A DNA stretch of 64,000 bases from Spirosoma sp. (GCF_026391055.1 NZ_JAPLET010000020.1:62001-126000), one strand, 5' to 3'; numbered from the stretch's first letter, positions 46,557 to 56,339 are shown. A program made the numbers and translations. The notes: generated by a model not told the origin, from the letters alone.

Positions 46557-47816
46557 ATGCAGTTCGCCCGACTGTCAGTTTACCTGATTCTTTTTGTAGG
46601 ATTTTCAACACAGGCACAATGGATAGGAAAACCACTGCCCGTCTGGCATATCGGTCAGCTCGATATTCATCATATCAATACCGGTCAGGGTAATGCTACA
46701 TTCATTGTGCTGCCTGACGGAACAACACTTTTGGTCGATGCGGGTGCTATAAATTCCCACGACTGGCGAACGAATATGCCCAGAAACATTCCAGTGAAGC
46801 CCGGCAATGACCGTCAGGCTGGCGAATGGATTGCGCGTTATGTACGGAATGTGCTGCGTTTTCAGGCTAACCCTGTCCTTGATTATGCCATCATCACGCA
46901 TTTTCATGATGACCATATGGGGACACCGGCACACGTGACAAAACGTGGGAAAGGCGGGTACGTGTTAACGGGCATTACTGAGGTAGGCGAATACATTCCT
47001 ATTCGTAAAGTACTGGACCGGGGCTGGCCGGATTACAGTTATCCTCGTCCATTTGACGCTGATTCAATGGTCATCAACTACCGTCGGTTTCTTAATTGGC
47101 AGGTTAAGCACAAAGGTCTGATTGCCGAGCGATTTGCCGCCGGATTAACGAATCAGATTACGTTTGTTAAACAACCGGAACTGAACAGGAAGTATCCGGT
47201 GGCTATTAGAAACCTGATGGTTAACGGAGCCGTGTGGACGGGTGACGGAGACAAAATACGATTGCTATTCCCTGACCTGAACACGCTGAAGTCGACCGAG
47301 TATCCAAATGAGAATATGTGTAGCATTGCATTTCAGCTTCGGTATGGCAAGTTTACTTACTTTTCAGGTGGAGACATTCAGGGCGTTCTTCAGTTTGGGG
47401 CACCTGCCTGGCACGATGTTGAAACACCGTTAGCTAGCGTCCTTGGGCGAGTTGATGTGCAACTGCTTGATCACCACGGATATGCTGACTCTGAAAATGG
47501 GGCACTGCTGGCAAGTTTGCAACCCCGCGTTTTTGTGATCCCAGCCTGGGCATCGTCTCATCCGGCGCCCGATGTACTCGGGCGCCTTTTCTCTGAAGAA
47601 ATTTATTCCGATGAGCGGGATGTGTTCGCCATAAACCTGCTTCCAGAAGCAAAAACGGCTATACATGATTTGTTGCCGCGATTGAAAAGTCAGTCAGGAC
47701 ATGTTATCATACGGGTTGAACCCGGTGGAAAATCATACCGGGTTATTGTACTGGATGACAATGACGAAATTTATACCGTGAAGGCAATTTATGGCCCGTA
47801 TAAATCGAAATCTTAA
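46557..47816 (+). CDS. Secreted metallo-beta-lactamase-fold protein (ComEC C-terminal-like)
   Basis: A signal peptide (MQFARLSVYLILFVGFSTQAQ) precedes a domain like the one at the end of ComEC: HHINTGQGNATFIVLPDGTTLLVDAG, then the zinc motif THFHDDHMG (HxHxDH), a GGDIQGVLQF segment and LLDHHGYADS with a late histidine. 419 aa. Probably a periplasmic hydrolase of phosphodiester or related bonds. Starts 15 bp after the phosphodiesterase gene. Its stop abuts the stop of the convergent patatin gene with no space. Confidence 0.82.
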   Translation: MQFARLSVYLILFVGFSTQAQWIGKPLPVWHIGQLDIHHINTGQGNATFIVLPDGTTLLVDAGAINSHDWRTNMPRNIPVKPGNDRQAGEWIARYVRNVLRFQANPVLDYAIITHFHDDHMGTPAHVTKRGKGGYVLTGITEVGEYIPIRKVLDRGWPDYSYPRPFDADSMVINYRRFLNWQVKHKGLIAERFAAGLTNQITFVKQPELNRKYPVAIRNLMVNGAVWTGDGDKIRLLFPDLNTLKSTEYPNENMCSIAFQLRYGKFTYFSGGDIQGVLQFGAPAWHDVETPLASVLGRVDVQLLDHHGYADSENGALLASLQPRVFVIPAWASSHPAPDVLGRLFSEEIYSDERDVFAINLLPEAKTAIHDLLPRLKSQSGHVIIRVEPGGKSYRVIVLDDNDEIYTVKAIYGPYKSKS

Positions 47817-48812
47817 TTAAGGCAGCACCGTCGACCCCCCTTTTTTCCTGTTTATCTTCAGCATGTCTGTTCCGGCCTGATAGCCTTGTACGATCATTCG
47901 GCCAATGTCGTCGGAGGTAAACTTCATCAGATTAAGGGAAAGCGGTTCGGTTGGGCGAATGATTGTCAGGTCCAGTTCCCGCCCGTGGAGGTGTTCCCGG
48001 CTGGCAAAACGCTCGGCCCAGGCAATATCATTGTTTACCAACTGATTAACCGTAATGTCTTTAACCCTGTCCATGAGGTTCAGCAGGTTACGGTAGTTGA
48101 ACTTTTCGTTGTAGATTTTCTTTGCATGACATGCAACACAGGCAATTTCTGTAGCTCCATCCTCAATGGCTACCCGTAGGGGCGCTACTTCCCGTAACCC
48201 ACCATCCAGAAAGGCCCGCCGGTGGTCGCCCCCAATTTGCACAGCTGGCATCAGGAAGGGTAGCGAACTGCTGGCGTATACATAATCCAGGAAATGAGGG
48301 TCATGGGCATCGGCATAGCACATGTCGCCTTCGATAATATCGACAGCCCCAACTTTAAGTTTCACCGGCCCCGTTTTAAGCGCTTCGACGTCTATGGTAT
48401 TTCGAATCAGATTTTGAATTGGAGAATTATCCAATAAGCCATCAAAACGGCTCATAACCGTATCATAGCCCATCCGGAAGCGTGAACGAATAACTGCTAC
48501 ATCGTCGGGTTTGGTGATGTTCCGAATCCAGAATTCAATTAAAAACTTACCAACTTTTTCCCAGTCAACACGTCCGGTTGCCGCTTGCTGACGTGCGGCT
48601 TCGTGGGCAATAAAAGTAGCGTTCAGACTGCCCACCGAAATACCATAAAGCTGATCAGGAACAAAACCTGACTCAAAAAGAGCCATTACGGCCCCTACCT
48701 GAAATGCTCCTTTAAGTGACCCCCCGCCCAGGACGAGGGCTCGCATGGACGACTGGGGCGTGGTAGAAATAGACGCCGGATGGGGAAGGGGCGGGGTAGG
48801 GTTATCAATCAT
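47817..48812 (-). CDS. Patatin-like phospholipase
   Basis: 331 aa. RALVLGGGSLKGAFQVGA is the oxyanion glycine loop, GISVGSLNA the nucleophile GxSxG, and AFLDGGLREVAPL the catalytic DGG. This is a cytoplasmic-type patatin without signal peptide, cleaving acyl chains of phospholipids. The ATG at 48812 is preferred; a GTG at 48818 would add two residues. Converges with the metallo-hydrolase gene with stops back to back. Confidence 0.88.
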   Translation of the reverse strand: MIDNPTPPLPHPASISTTPQSSMRALVLGGGSLKGAFQVGAVMALFESGFVPDQLYGISVGSLNATFIAHEAARQQAATGRVDWEKVGKFLIEFWIRNITKPDDVAVIRSRFRMGYDTVMSRFDGLLDNSPIQNLIRNTIDVEALKTGPVKLKVGAVDIIEGDMCYADAHDPHFLDYVYASSSLPFLMPAVQIGGDHRRAFLDGGLREVAPLRVAIEDGATEIACVACHAKKIYNEKFNYRNLLNLMDRVKDITVNQLVNNDIAWAERFASREHLHGRELDLTIIRPTEPLSLNLMKFTSDDIGRMIVQGYQAGTDMLKINRKKGGSTVLP

Positions 48813-49055
48813 ATACACCTATAGCAGGTAACGTTATAACATCAGAAGTGTGGAAAGTTGATGTTTTTCAACTAATAATCAAAACGAATTGACACACGGA
48901 TAGTTATGAAACCGACGCCCTGTTTTCTAAAACGCTTTTTCGGCGTCTGCACTTTCCTTACTATACTTGCTGGAAATTTAGTCGAGAGTCATTATTATAG
49001 GCAATAGCCTGCGCTTCCTGCTTATTGACTACGACTATTGACTGATAACTTCTTC

Positions 49056-50030
49056 ATGGCTATTACCGTCGCCGAGATACAAGCCCCGATTGCTGCTGAA
49101 ATGGACTTATTTGAGCAGAAGTTTAAAGGGCAAATGAAAAGCGACGTCATGCTGCTTGACCAAATCATGAATTACATCGTGAAGCGGAAAGGCAAGCAAT
49201 TGCGTCCAATGTTTGTGTTCCTGATGGCCGGTGTGTGCGGTTCCATCACAGAAGCTACTTATCGTGGAGCGTCGTTAATTGAGTTACTCCATACCGCCAC
49301 GCTTGTTCATGACGACGTGGTTGATGAGTCGAACTATCGCCGGGGTTTTTTCTCCATCAATGCACTCTGGAAAAACAAAGTAGCTGTGTTAGTGGGCGAC
49401 TATCTGCTGTCGCGCGGGCTGTTGCTATCGGTCGATAACAACGACTTCGACCTGCTTCGAATAGTGTCCACTGCCGTGCGGGAGCTGAGCGAAGGTGAGT
49501 TATTGCAGCTCTACAAAGCCCGTCGGCTCGACATAACGGAAGATATATACTACGAGATCATTCGGCAGAAGACGGCTTCGCTTATTGCCGCCTGTTGCGC
49601 CGTAGGTGCAAGGTCGGCTGGTATCAGCCCTGAAATTGTTGAGAAGGCCCATGCTTTCGGCGAGAAAGTTGGCATTGCATTTCAGATCAAAGACGACCTG
49701 TTCGATTATGGTACGGCTGAAGTGGGGAAGCCGCTGGGTATTGACATCAAAGAGAAAAAGATGACCCTGCCCCTTATCTATGCCCTAAACAGTGCGGGTT
49801 ATCTGGAAAAACGCCGAATCATCAATATCATCAAGAACGAAAGCGAGAAGCCGAAAAAAGTTAATGAGGTAATCGACTTTGTGAAAAAATCCGGTGGTAT
49901 CGAGTACGCCACCGGGGCAATGAACGACTACGTTGCTCAGGCTCAGGCACTATTAAATGATTTTCCCGATTCTACCTATCGCTCCTCCCTTCACAAGCTG
50001 GTACAGTACACAATTGATCGGAGTAAGTAA
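49056..50030 (+). CDS. Polyprenyl diphosphate synthase (trans-isoprenyl type)
   Basis: 324 aa all-helical synthase with the first aspartate motif LVHDDVVDES and the second FQIKDDLFDY, plus GKQLRPMFVFLMAG and LHTATLVH. It elongates farnesyl-type diphosphates with isopentenyl diphosphate; the residues before the first DDxxD (small L-H-T-A) fit a long-chain (C30-C40, menaquinone side chain) enzyme, but chain length is inferred. The ATG at 49056 is chosen over an in-frame TTG at 49038. Confidence 0.9.
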   Translation: MAITVAEIQAPIAAEMDLFEQKFKGQMKSDVMLLDQIMNYIVKRKGKQLRPMFVFLMAGVCGSITEATYRGASLIELLHTATLVHDDVVDESNYRRGFFSINALWKNKVAVLVGDYLLSRGLLLSVDNNDFDLLRIVSTAVRELSEGELLQLYKARRLDITEDIYYEIIRQKTASLIAACCAVGARSAGISPEIVEKAHAFGEKVGIAFQIKDDLFDYGTAEVGKPLGIDIKEKKMTLPLIYALNSAGYLEKRRIINIIKNESEKPKKVNEVIDFVKKSGGIEYATGAMNDYVAQAQALLNDFPDSTYRSSLHKLVQYTIDRSK

Positions 50031-50045
50031 GCCAGTGTTAGTATG

Positions 50046-50140
50046 TAGGAGTTGGGAGTGAGGAGTTGCTGACGCCAGCAGTATGCACGTGCCAGCAACT
50101 CTTCACTCTTCACTCTTCGCTCCTAATACTGATACTTTCT
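50046..50140. repeat. GAGTTGGGAGTGAGGAGTTGCTGACG hairpin repeat, copy 1
   Basis: The left arm carries GGAGTTGGGAGTGAGGAG and TTGCTGACGCC; the right arm carries GCCAGCAACTCTTCACTC and TTCGCTCCTAATACTGATAC. It shares its core with the repeat at 52813-52881. The right arm encodes the C-terminal tail of the fatty acid hydroxylase gene. Pairing is imperfect over ~40 nt. Confidence 0.65.
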
Positions 50141-50924
50141 CACTTCCCACTACTTTCTTACTCTTCTCCCCAAACAAGCGATGATAGTCTGGGCTTTCGG
50201 TGTTCATCCATTTGTCCCAGAAGGTAAAATAAAGGCCGTAGTTAAACCTGAACTGGGTGTGGTGAAGACTATGGTGGGTTGCTCCAATGAGCCACCGGCC
50301 CAGCCAATGCCGATTAAAATCCTGCGGATAAATTTCTGTATTCAGGTGATTTATGGCACTTGATAGGGTCATGATCATCAAAATAAGCCCTACTGCCGAT
50401 AGGTGCAGCGGTAAAATAAACGTGAGAGCCGGAATGACGATTGCTTGTAAGGTGCTTTCGGTTGGATGAAAGGAAAAAGCGGTCCAGGGTGAGGTTGTAA
50501 TGCTGTCGTGGTGAGTTTTATGTACCAATTTATAAATGCCCGGTCGGTGCATCCACCGGTGGAGCCAATAGTAGTACGTCTCATGAATGAAGAGGACCAA
50601 CAAGATACTGGCCGGATACCACAGTAGGGGATAGGCATGTATATCGGTATAAATCCGGGTATAGCCAAGCTGGTAGGCGTAGATGACCCCAATTGCAATA
50701 CCCGTAAAAATCAGCGATGTAACAACCGACCAGCCTATTTCGCGCCAATCTTGCCCAGCTTTCCGGGGACGCGTCTGAACTGCCCGGTGAGCAAATTGCT
50801 CTTTTAGGGAAACGTTGAACAGCCACCAAAAACCCAACGAAAAAAGAACGTAGCGTCCAAAAATAGCGATAAAAAAAAGTAAAGCCGTCAGCCCTACCGT
50901 AGCTGGACTTGTTAAGTAAATCAT
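50103..50924 (-). CDS. Sterol desaturase/fatty acid hydroxylase superfamily membrane protein
   Basis: About 273 aa with four to five membrane helices and the di-iron histidine clusters HETYYYWLHRWMHRP, HKTHHDS and HHSLHHTQF. Such enzymes hydroxylate or desaturate lipids or carotenoids with oxygen. The ATG at 50924 (MIYLTSPATVGLTALLF) is chosen over an in-frame start at 50966. The last ~18 residues (KKVVGSEKVSVLGAKSEE) are encoded by the hairpin repeat and are probably not part of the original fold. Confidence 0.87.
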   Translation of the reverse strand: MIYLTSPATVGLTALLFFIAIFGRYVLFSLGFWWLFNVSLKEQFAHRAVQTRPRKAGQDWREIGWSVVTSLIFTGIAIGVIYAYQLGYTRIYTDIHAYPLLWYPASILLVLFIHETYYYWLHRWMHRPGIYKLVHKTHHDSITTSPWTAFSFHPTESTLQAIVIPALTFILPLHLSAVGLILMIMTLSSAINHLNTEIYPQDFNRHWLGRWLIGATHHSLHHTQFRFNYGLYFTFWDKWMNTESPDYHRLFGEKSKKVVGSEKVSVLGAKSEE

Positions 50925-51059
50925 AGAGTACAAAAAACGTATTTGTCCGATTAATCTAACCGGCAAAGCGTGTTAGTGCCTGACTAACTGATAACCAATA
51001 CGAGTTATAAGCCTATAAGGTTTCATTAAAATGAGTTTACTGTCCCTTAATTTAGTCCC

Positions 51060-51091
51060 TTCGTTGACCGAACAATTTGTTTGTACATTTG
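51060..51091 (+). promoter_or_regulatory. Promoter of the PafA-like phosphatase gene
   Basis: TACATTTG (51084-51091) matches TAnnTTTG, and TTCG (51060-51063) lies exactly 20 bp upstream, one base off the -33 TTTG. The ATG follows 35 bp after the -7 box. Confidence 0.6.
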
Positions 51092-51125
51092 CCGAAGTCT
51101 TTCAATTATTTTATAAAAACGGCTT

Positions 51126-52814
51126 ATGCGCCTGATTATCCCTGTCTTTCTGGTGTCAATGGTCTCTATCACGACCTTGGCACAACCTAAGAAAACGTTT
51201 CCGGGTACCGCGAAATCTGTTACGTCTGCTCAACAGCCTGTGCCGGGTAAACGGCTGGCAAAACCCAAACTTGTAGTTGGAATCGTTGTCGATCAAATGC
51301 GGTATGATTACTTATACCGCTATTACAACAAGTTCAGCGCTGGTGGTTTTCGCCGAATGATGGACGGTGGGTTCAACGCCCGAAACAACCATTATCATTA
51401 TGCCGCGACTTATACCGGTCCTGGTCATGCCGCTATTTATACAGGTTCGGCTCCTGCATTGAACGGTATTGTTGGGAATGATTTTTACGAGCGAAACATT
51501 GGCCGTTTGCTGTATTGCGCAGAAGATACAACCGTTAAGACTGTTGGAAATACGGGTACAGCGGGTAAAATGTCGCCCCGCAACTTGCTCGTTACCACCA
51601 TCGGCGACCAACTGAAACTAGCCACCGATGGTCGGGCTAAAGTTATTGGAATTGCTTTAAAAGACCGGGGCGCTATTTTACCCGCTGGTCATGCGGCCAA
51701 TGCGGCTTACTGGTACGACTCCAAAGATGGCAATTTCATCAGCAGTACATTTTATCAGAATGAGTTACCGCAGTGGGTACAGGCTTTCAATGCCCGAAAA
51801 CTGTCTGATAAGTATCTTAGCCAGACGTGGGAAACGACACTGCCCCTAAACCAGTATACAGAAAGCACGCAGGACGATGAACCTTACGAGACTGTATTAG
51901 CCGGTGAGACGAAGTCTGTTTTTCCACATGCGTTTGCCATTCAGGCGGGTGGTAGCAAATATGAACCCCTGCGCACAAGCCCTTACGGGGATGAAATCAC
52001 GAAAGAGTTTGCACTGGCAGCCCTTAAAGAGGAGAAACTAGGGCAAGGCGATGTAACCGATATGTTATGCGTGAGTTTTTCATCGCCCGATTATATTGGC
52101 CACGCGTTTGGTACACATGCTATTGAAACCGAAGATCAATACATTCGGCTGGACCGCCAGTTGGCTGATTTATTCAATCAACTGGATGCGAGCGTTGGTA
52201 AAGGGCAGTGGGTAGCGTTTTTATCGGCCGACCATGGTGTTGTCGATGCACCCGGTTTTTTGCAACAGTATCGGATTCCGGCTGGTGTACGGGGCTACGG
52301 TGAGATTGGTGAAGTGGTAAAGTCTACTCTCGAAAAGGCATATGGACCCGGGCAATGGGTACTTTCGTACATGAATCAGCAGATTTATCTCAACCATGCG
52401 TTGCTGACGGAGAAGAAGGTCGCTATGCAGGATGTTTACGCACTGCTTCGCTCGGTGTTACTCAAGCAAAAAGCGGTGGTTAACGTTGTCAATCTTCATA
52501 ACCTCGGCGCAGAGGCATTGCCCGCATTACAGGAAAACCTGTTCCGGAATGTGTATCATCCTAACCGTAGCGGTGATTTTTATGTCATGCAGCAACCCGG
52601 TTGGCTTGAAGGACGTAATAAAGGGACAACCCACGGCACAACCTATGCCTACGATACGCACGTACCATTTCTGCTTTACGGATGGGGCGTTCGACCGGGG
52701 CAAACGCTTCGCCGGACACATATCCATGACATTGCTCCAACCATCACCGCTCTACTCGGTCTGCTGGAGCCAAGCGGCTGTATCGGTAACCCCGTAGAAG
52801 AAGCGATTAAGTGA
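51126..52814 (+). CDS. Secreted alkaline phosphatase (PafA-like)
   Basis: 562 aa with signal peptide (cleavage at LAQP). VVDQMRYDYLYRY holds the first metal aspartate, YTGPGHAAIYTGSAP the nucleophile threonine region, ALKDRGAILPAGH a further conserved helix, SADHGVVDAPG the D-H metal pair and GTTHGTTYAYDTHVPFLLYG the last histidines. This is the PafA type of phosphate-irrepressible phosphomonoesterase known from Bacteroidetes, releasing phosphate in the periplasm. It follows a good promoter; a hairpin repeat directly follows the stop. Confidence 0.9.
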   Translation: MRLIIPVFLVSMVSITTLAQPKKTFPGTAKSVTSAQQPVPGKRLAKPKLVVGIVVDQMRYDYLYRYYNKFSAGGFRRMMDGGFNARNNHYHYAATYTGPGHAAIYTGSAPALNGIVGNDFYERNIGRLLYCAEDTTVKTVGNTGTAGKMSPRNLLVTTIGDQLKLATDGRAKVIGIALKDRGAILPAGHAANAAYWYDSKDGNFISSTFYQNELPQWVQAFNARKLSDKYLSQTWETTLPLNQYTESTQDDEPYETVLAGETKSVFPHAFAIQAGGSKYEPLRTSPYGDEITKEFALAALKEEKLGQGDVTDMLCVSFSSPDYIGHAFGTHAIETEDQYIRLDRQLADLFNQLDASVGKGQWVAFLSADHGVVDAPGFLQQYRIPAGVRGYGEIGEVVKSTLEKAYGPGQWVLSYMNQQIYLNHALLTEKKVAMQDVYALLRSVLLKQKAVVNVVNLHNLGAEALPALQENLFRNVYHPNRSGDFYVMQQPGWLEGRNKGTTHGTTYAYDTHVPFLLYGWGVRPGQTLRRTHIHDIAPTITALLGLLEPSGCIGNPVEEAIK

Positions 52815-52881
52815 GGAGTTGGAAGTGAGGAGTTGCTGACGCACGAATACTGCTGGCGTCAGCAACTCCTCACTCCTAACT
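52813..52881. repeat. GAGTTGGAAGTGAGGAGTTGCTGACG hairpin repeat, copy 2
   Basis: Arms 52818-52842 and 52856-52880 pair over 25 bp with two mismatches. The core is shared with copy 1 near 50046, while the loop (TACTGCTG here) appears inverted relative to the other copy (CAGCAGTA). It lies between the convergent phosphatase and birA genes and overlaps the birA stop region. Confidence 0.7.
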
Positions 52882-53652
52882 TTTACCTTCTACATCAAAA
52901 CTTACTTCTTTAAAGGCGAAATAACGAATCTGGCCGTTGACCTGAATAGCGAGTCGGCCGTAGGGGTCTATCCCGGTAATAGTGCCTCTAAACGATTGTC
53001 CTTCGCTTTCAAAGCGGTGTTCTTCCTGAAAGCGATAAAGTATTTGCAGGTAGTTGATCTTTAGTGTGTCGCGCTGGCCCGCCAACAATTGCAGATAACG
53101 TTGTTCCAGAGTCTCACAAAGCCTGCTAAGTAGTCCTGGCAGATCGTAGGTATTGGGTAAAGGGGCCAATGCCTGCAAGGAAGTGGCGGTCGAGTAGCCG
53201 AAGTCAATCTGATTTACATTAAGACCTATACCAACTACCGACCAGGCAATACTATAGCCATGCAGCGTATTTTCTATCAATATTCCTCCTAATTTCTGAT
53301 TGCCGACGTAAATGTCGTTTGGCCATTTGATGCGGAGTAAGGGTCCGACAAGAGGTTGGAGCGCATCGTATATGCCTAAGGAAATGGCTATGTTCAACCA
53401 AAATTGCTCGGTAGCCATCAAAAATCCGGGTTTCAAAATCAAGGAAAAGGTTAGATTTTCACCTGCTTTGGCTTCCCACTGATTACCCCGCTGCCCCCGG
53501 CCAGCGGTTTGATTGTCAGTTATGACAACTAGTCCTTCATTCGGGTCGATTTGTGCAATCAAAACGGAAGCTTCGTCGTTAGTTGACTGACAGCTTGGCA
53601 GGTATTGGATAATTTGCCCAACAAAAAGCGTTTTGGGATGGATTTTGTACAA
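52876..53652 (-). CDS. birA: Biotin-[acetyl-CoA carboxylase] ligase
   Basis: 258 aa with the ligase motifs: QSTNDEA at the start of the domain, the biotinyl-AMP loop AGRGQRGNQW, KWPNDIYVGNQKLGGILIE and the later VGIGLNVNQ. There is no N-terminal helix-turn-helix, so it is a monofunctional ligase and not a repressor. No ATG precedes the domain; the TTG at 53652 (read MYKIHPKTLF) is the most compact start, and another TTG at 53685 is possible. Confidence 0.88.
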   Translation of the reverse strand: MYKIHPKTLFVGQIIQYLPSCQSTNDEASVLIAQIDPNEGLVVITDNQTAGRGQRGNQWEAKAGENLTFSLILKPGFLMATEQFWLNIAISLGIYDALQPLVGPLLRIKWPNDIYVGNQKLGGILIENTLHGYSIAWSVVGIGLNVNQIDFGYSTATSLQALAPLPNTYDLPGLLSRLCETLEQRYLQLLAGQRDTLKINYLQILYRFQEEHRFESEGQSFRGTITGIDPYGRLAIQVNGQIRYFAFKEVSFDVEGKS

Positions 53653-53767
53653 AATAATATATAATTTAGTAGTATAGAGAGCCAATGTATGGTGCCGGGG
53701 AACTCAACACCCTAATATTGATTATGTACCCGCTAACTGGCTTATCGTGCAATGTTAAACCGAAAGC

Positions 53768-54163
53768 ATGAGAATTAACAAAAATAGTGAGTTTACAGCC
53801 GAGCAGATACGTGATTTCGTAGTTCGGGGAATGCAGGAGAAAAAAGCACAGGATATTGTTGTGATGGACTTGCGAAAAGTAAAAAACGCAATCTGCGATT
53901 ACTTTGTCCTCTGCTCAGGAAACTCCGACACACAGATTGACGCTATTTCGACCTCCATTGAAGAAGAAGTTTATAAGGCCAGTAAGCAAGATCCGTGGCA
54001 TAGGGAAGGAAAGCTGAATCGGGAGTGGATTTTGCTTGATTATGTGGATGTAGTTGCTCACGTGTTCAAGAAAGACAGACGCTCGTTTTATGACCTTGAA
54101 CAGCTTTGGGGCGATGCAGAAATCAGTTTGATAGCAGACAACGATTTGGCAGTTGCCTCCTAG
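53768..54163 (+). CDS. rsfS: Ribosome silencing factor RsfS
   Basis: 131 aa with the RsfS/DUF143 core: IVVMDLRKVKNAICDYFVLC, SGNSDTQIDAISTSIEEEV, and WILLDYVDVVAHVFKKDRRSFYDLEQLWGDA. It binds ribosomal protein uL14 and blocks joining of the subunits in starved cells. It lies directly upstream of ftsH, separated by a hairpin at 54175-54207. Confidence 0.92.
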   Translation: MRINKNSEFTAEQIRDFVVRGMQEKKAQDIVVMDLRKVKNAICDYFVLCSGNSDTQIDAISTSIEEEVYKASKQDPWHREGKLNREWILLDYVDVVAHVFKKDRRSFYDLEQLWGDAEISLIADNDLAVAS

Positions 54164-54174
54164 AGAAAATTTGC

Positions 54175-54207
54175 CGGGCCGTTTAAACATACCATTTAAA
54201 CGGCCCG
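54175..54207 (+). terminator. Terminator-like hairpin after rsfS
   Basis: CGGGCCGTTTAAA and TTTAAACGGCCCG are exact complements around a 7-nt loop, 11 bp after the rsfS stop. A short T-rich stretch follows. Confidence 0.65.
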
Positions 54208-54308
54208 TTTATGGGGCTGACGAACCGTCTGTCCTAACCGTTTCGCGATAGAAACAATCAACCGCAAAACGGTGTTACCCATGTAATCCGTTAGTACAAC
54301 CTGAGGAA

Positions 54309-56339
54309 ATGGCAGAAAATAATAATAGAAATCCGTTAGTACCCCGTGGTGGGCCACGTAAACCCAATTTCCAAGGCTGGATTGTTGCGTTGCTGATTGC
54401 CGCTATCCTTGGCATTACGTTCTTTAACAGAAGTTCGGCTACCCAGGAAATTTCGCAAAAGCAGTTTGAGCGTATGGTCAAAGATCATGAGGTTGCCGAG
54501 GCTATTGTCGTTAATGACAAGATCGCCGAAGTGACGCTTACGCAACAAGCCGCTCAGAGTCCCAGATACAAGAATCGATTTGCCGATAAGCCCTATTTTG
54601 GAAACAATCAGGGGCCACATTTTCAGTTTCAGATTGCCTCTGGCGAAACGTTCAAAAAGGATTTGGACCAACTCCAGCAAGGGCAACCCGACAACGAAAA
54701 AATCGACCTTAAGTTCGAGACCAGAAGTGACTTCGGTAGCATCATCAGTACTTGGGGTTTCCTGATCGTGATGATACTGGCCATGTATTTCCTGCTCGGA
54801 CGTATGTCAGGAGCCGGTGGACCCGGTGGGCAGATTTTCAACATTGGAAAATCTAAGGCTGCTCTGTTCGACGCTGACAACAAGGTAAAGATCACGTTCA
54901 ACGACGTTGCTGGCCTTGACGAAGCGAAGGAGGAGATTAAAGAAATCGTTGATTACCTGAAAAACCCAACCAAATTCACGAAGCTGGGTGCGAAAATCCC
55001 CAAAGGTGCTTTGCTGATAGGCCCTCCGGGTACAGGTAAAACTCTGTTGGCAAAAGCCGTAGCCGGTGAAGCGGGTGTTCCCTTCTTCTCCCTGTCGGGT
55101 TCCGACTTCGTTGAGATGTTCGTTGGTGTGGGTGCGGCACGGGTGCGTGACCTGTTTAAGCAGGCTAAAGAGAAAGCACCCTGTATCATCTTTATTGATG
55201 AGATTGATGCGGTAGGTCGTTCACGTGGTCGTGGTTCTATGCCCGGTGCAAATGATGAGCGGGAAAACACCCTAAACTCATTACTTGTAGAAATGGATGG
55301 TTTTGCCACCGATTCGGGTATCATTATCCTGGCTGCAACCAACCGCCCTGATGTACTGGACTCCGCTTTGCAGCGTCCTGGCCGTTTTGACCGTCAAATC
55401 AGCATCGACAAGCCGGATATTATTGGTCGTGAAGCTATCTTCCGGGTTCACCTGAAGCCGATTAAACTGGCTGCTGATGTTGATCCTAAAGAGTTAGCGG
55501 CTCAAACCCCTGGCTTTGCGGGTGCAGAGATTGCCAACGTTTGTAATGAGGCTGCGCTTATTGCTGCTCGCAGTGATAAAGAAGCCGTTGACATGAAAGA
55601 CTTCCAGGACGCAATGGATCGTGTGATTGGCGGTTTGGAAAAGAAGAATAAGATCATATCTCCGGAGGAAAAAGAGATCGTAGCTTATCATGAAGCTGGT
55701 CACGCAGTGGCAGGATGGTATCTTGAACATGCCGACCCCCTCGTGAAAGTGACGATAGTACCGCGTGGTGTAGCCGCTCTGGGATATGCTCAATATTTGC
55801 CCCGTGAACAGTACTTGTATCGTACTGAGCAGCTTATGGACGAGATGTGTATGGCGTTGGGTGGCCGTGCTTCCGAAGATTTGATCTTTGGTAAAGTATC
55901 TACCGGTGCGCTGAGTGATCTGGAGCGAATTACCAAACTGGCTTACAGTATGGTGACGATGTATGGTATGAACGACAAAATTGGTAACGTATCTTTCTAT
56001 GATTCCAAACAGTCGGATTATAACTTCAATAAGCCTTATTCAGAAGAAACAGCCAAGCACATTGATGATGAAGTTCGTAAGATTGTCAGCCTAGCTTACG
56101 AGCGTACGAAAAACCTGTTGACTGAACACCGCGATGCTCTGGAAATTCTGGCTAAAGAGTTACTTGAAAAAGAGATTCTTTACCAAAACGACTTGGTTCG
56201 TCTGATCGGTAAGCGTCCATTTGAGCGTGAAACGGTTTATCAGGCCTACAAGAACAAAGGAGTAGCTGAAGAAGTGAAGGAAGAGATCGGCAAGGAGTCA
56301 AAACCTGCCGAAACGGAACCAGAATCGCTTCCGATTTAA
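54309..56339 (+). CDS. ftsH: ATP-dependent zinc metalloprotease FtsH
   Basis: 676 aa: membrane helix 1 (~24-40, [17 protein letters not shown]), a periplasmic FtsH_ext domain, helix 2 (~145-162, [17 protein letters not shown]), the AAA+ domain with Walker A G238-T245 (GPPGTGKT), Walker [12 protein letters not shown] and the second region of homology RPGRFDRQ, then the zinc protease with H461EAGH. It removes damaged membrane proteins and adjusts regulators. The C-terminal tail is charged and variable. Confidence 0.96.
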   Translation: MAENNNRNPLVPRGGPRKPNFQGWIVALLIAAILGITFFNRSSATQEISQKQFERMVKDHEVAEAIVVNDKIAEVTLTQQAAQSPRYKNRFADKPYFGNNQGPHFQFQIASGETFKKDLDQLQQGQPDNEKIDLKFETRSDFGSIISTWGFLIVMILAMYFLLGRMSGAGGPGGQIFNIGKSKAALFDADNKVKITFNDVAGLDEAKEEIKEIVDYLKNPTKFTKLGAKIPKGALLIGPPGTGKTLLAKAVAGEAGVPFFSLSGSDFVEMFVGVGAARVRDLFKQAKEKAPCIIFIDEIDAVGRSRGRGSMPGANDERENTLNSLLVEMDGFATDSGIIILAATNRPDVLDSALQRPGRFDRQISIDKPDIIGREAIFRVHLKPIKLAADVDPKELAAQTPGFAGAEIANVCNEAALIAARSDKEAVDMKDFQDAMDRVIGGLEKKNKIISPEEKEIVAYHEAGHAVAGWYLEHADPLVKVTIVPRGVAALGYAQYLPREQYLYRTEQLMDEMCMALGGRASEDLIFGKVSTGALSDLERITKLAYSMVTMYGMNDKIGNVSFYDSKQSDYNFNKPYSEETAKHIDDEVRKIVSLAYERTKNLLTEHRDALEILAKELLEKEILYQNDLVRLIGKRPFERETVYQAYKNKGVAEEVKEEIGKESKPAETEPESLPI

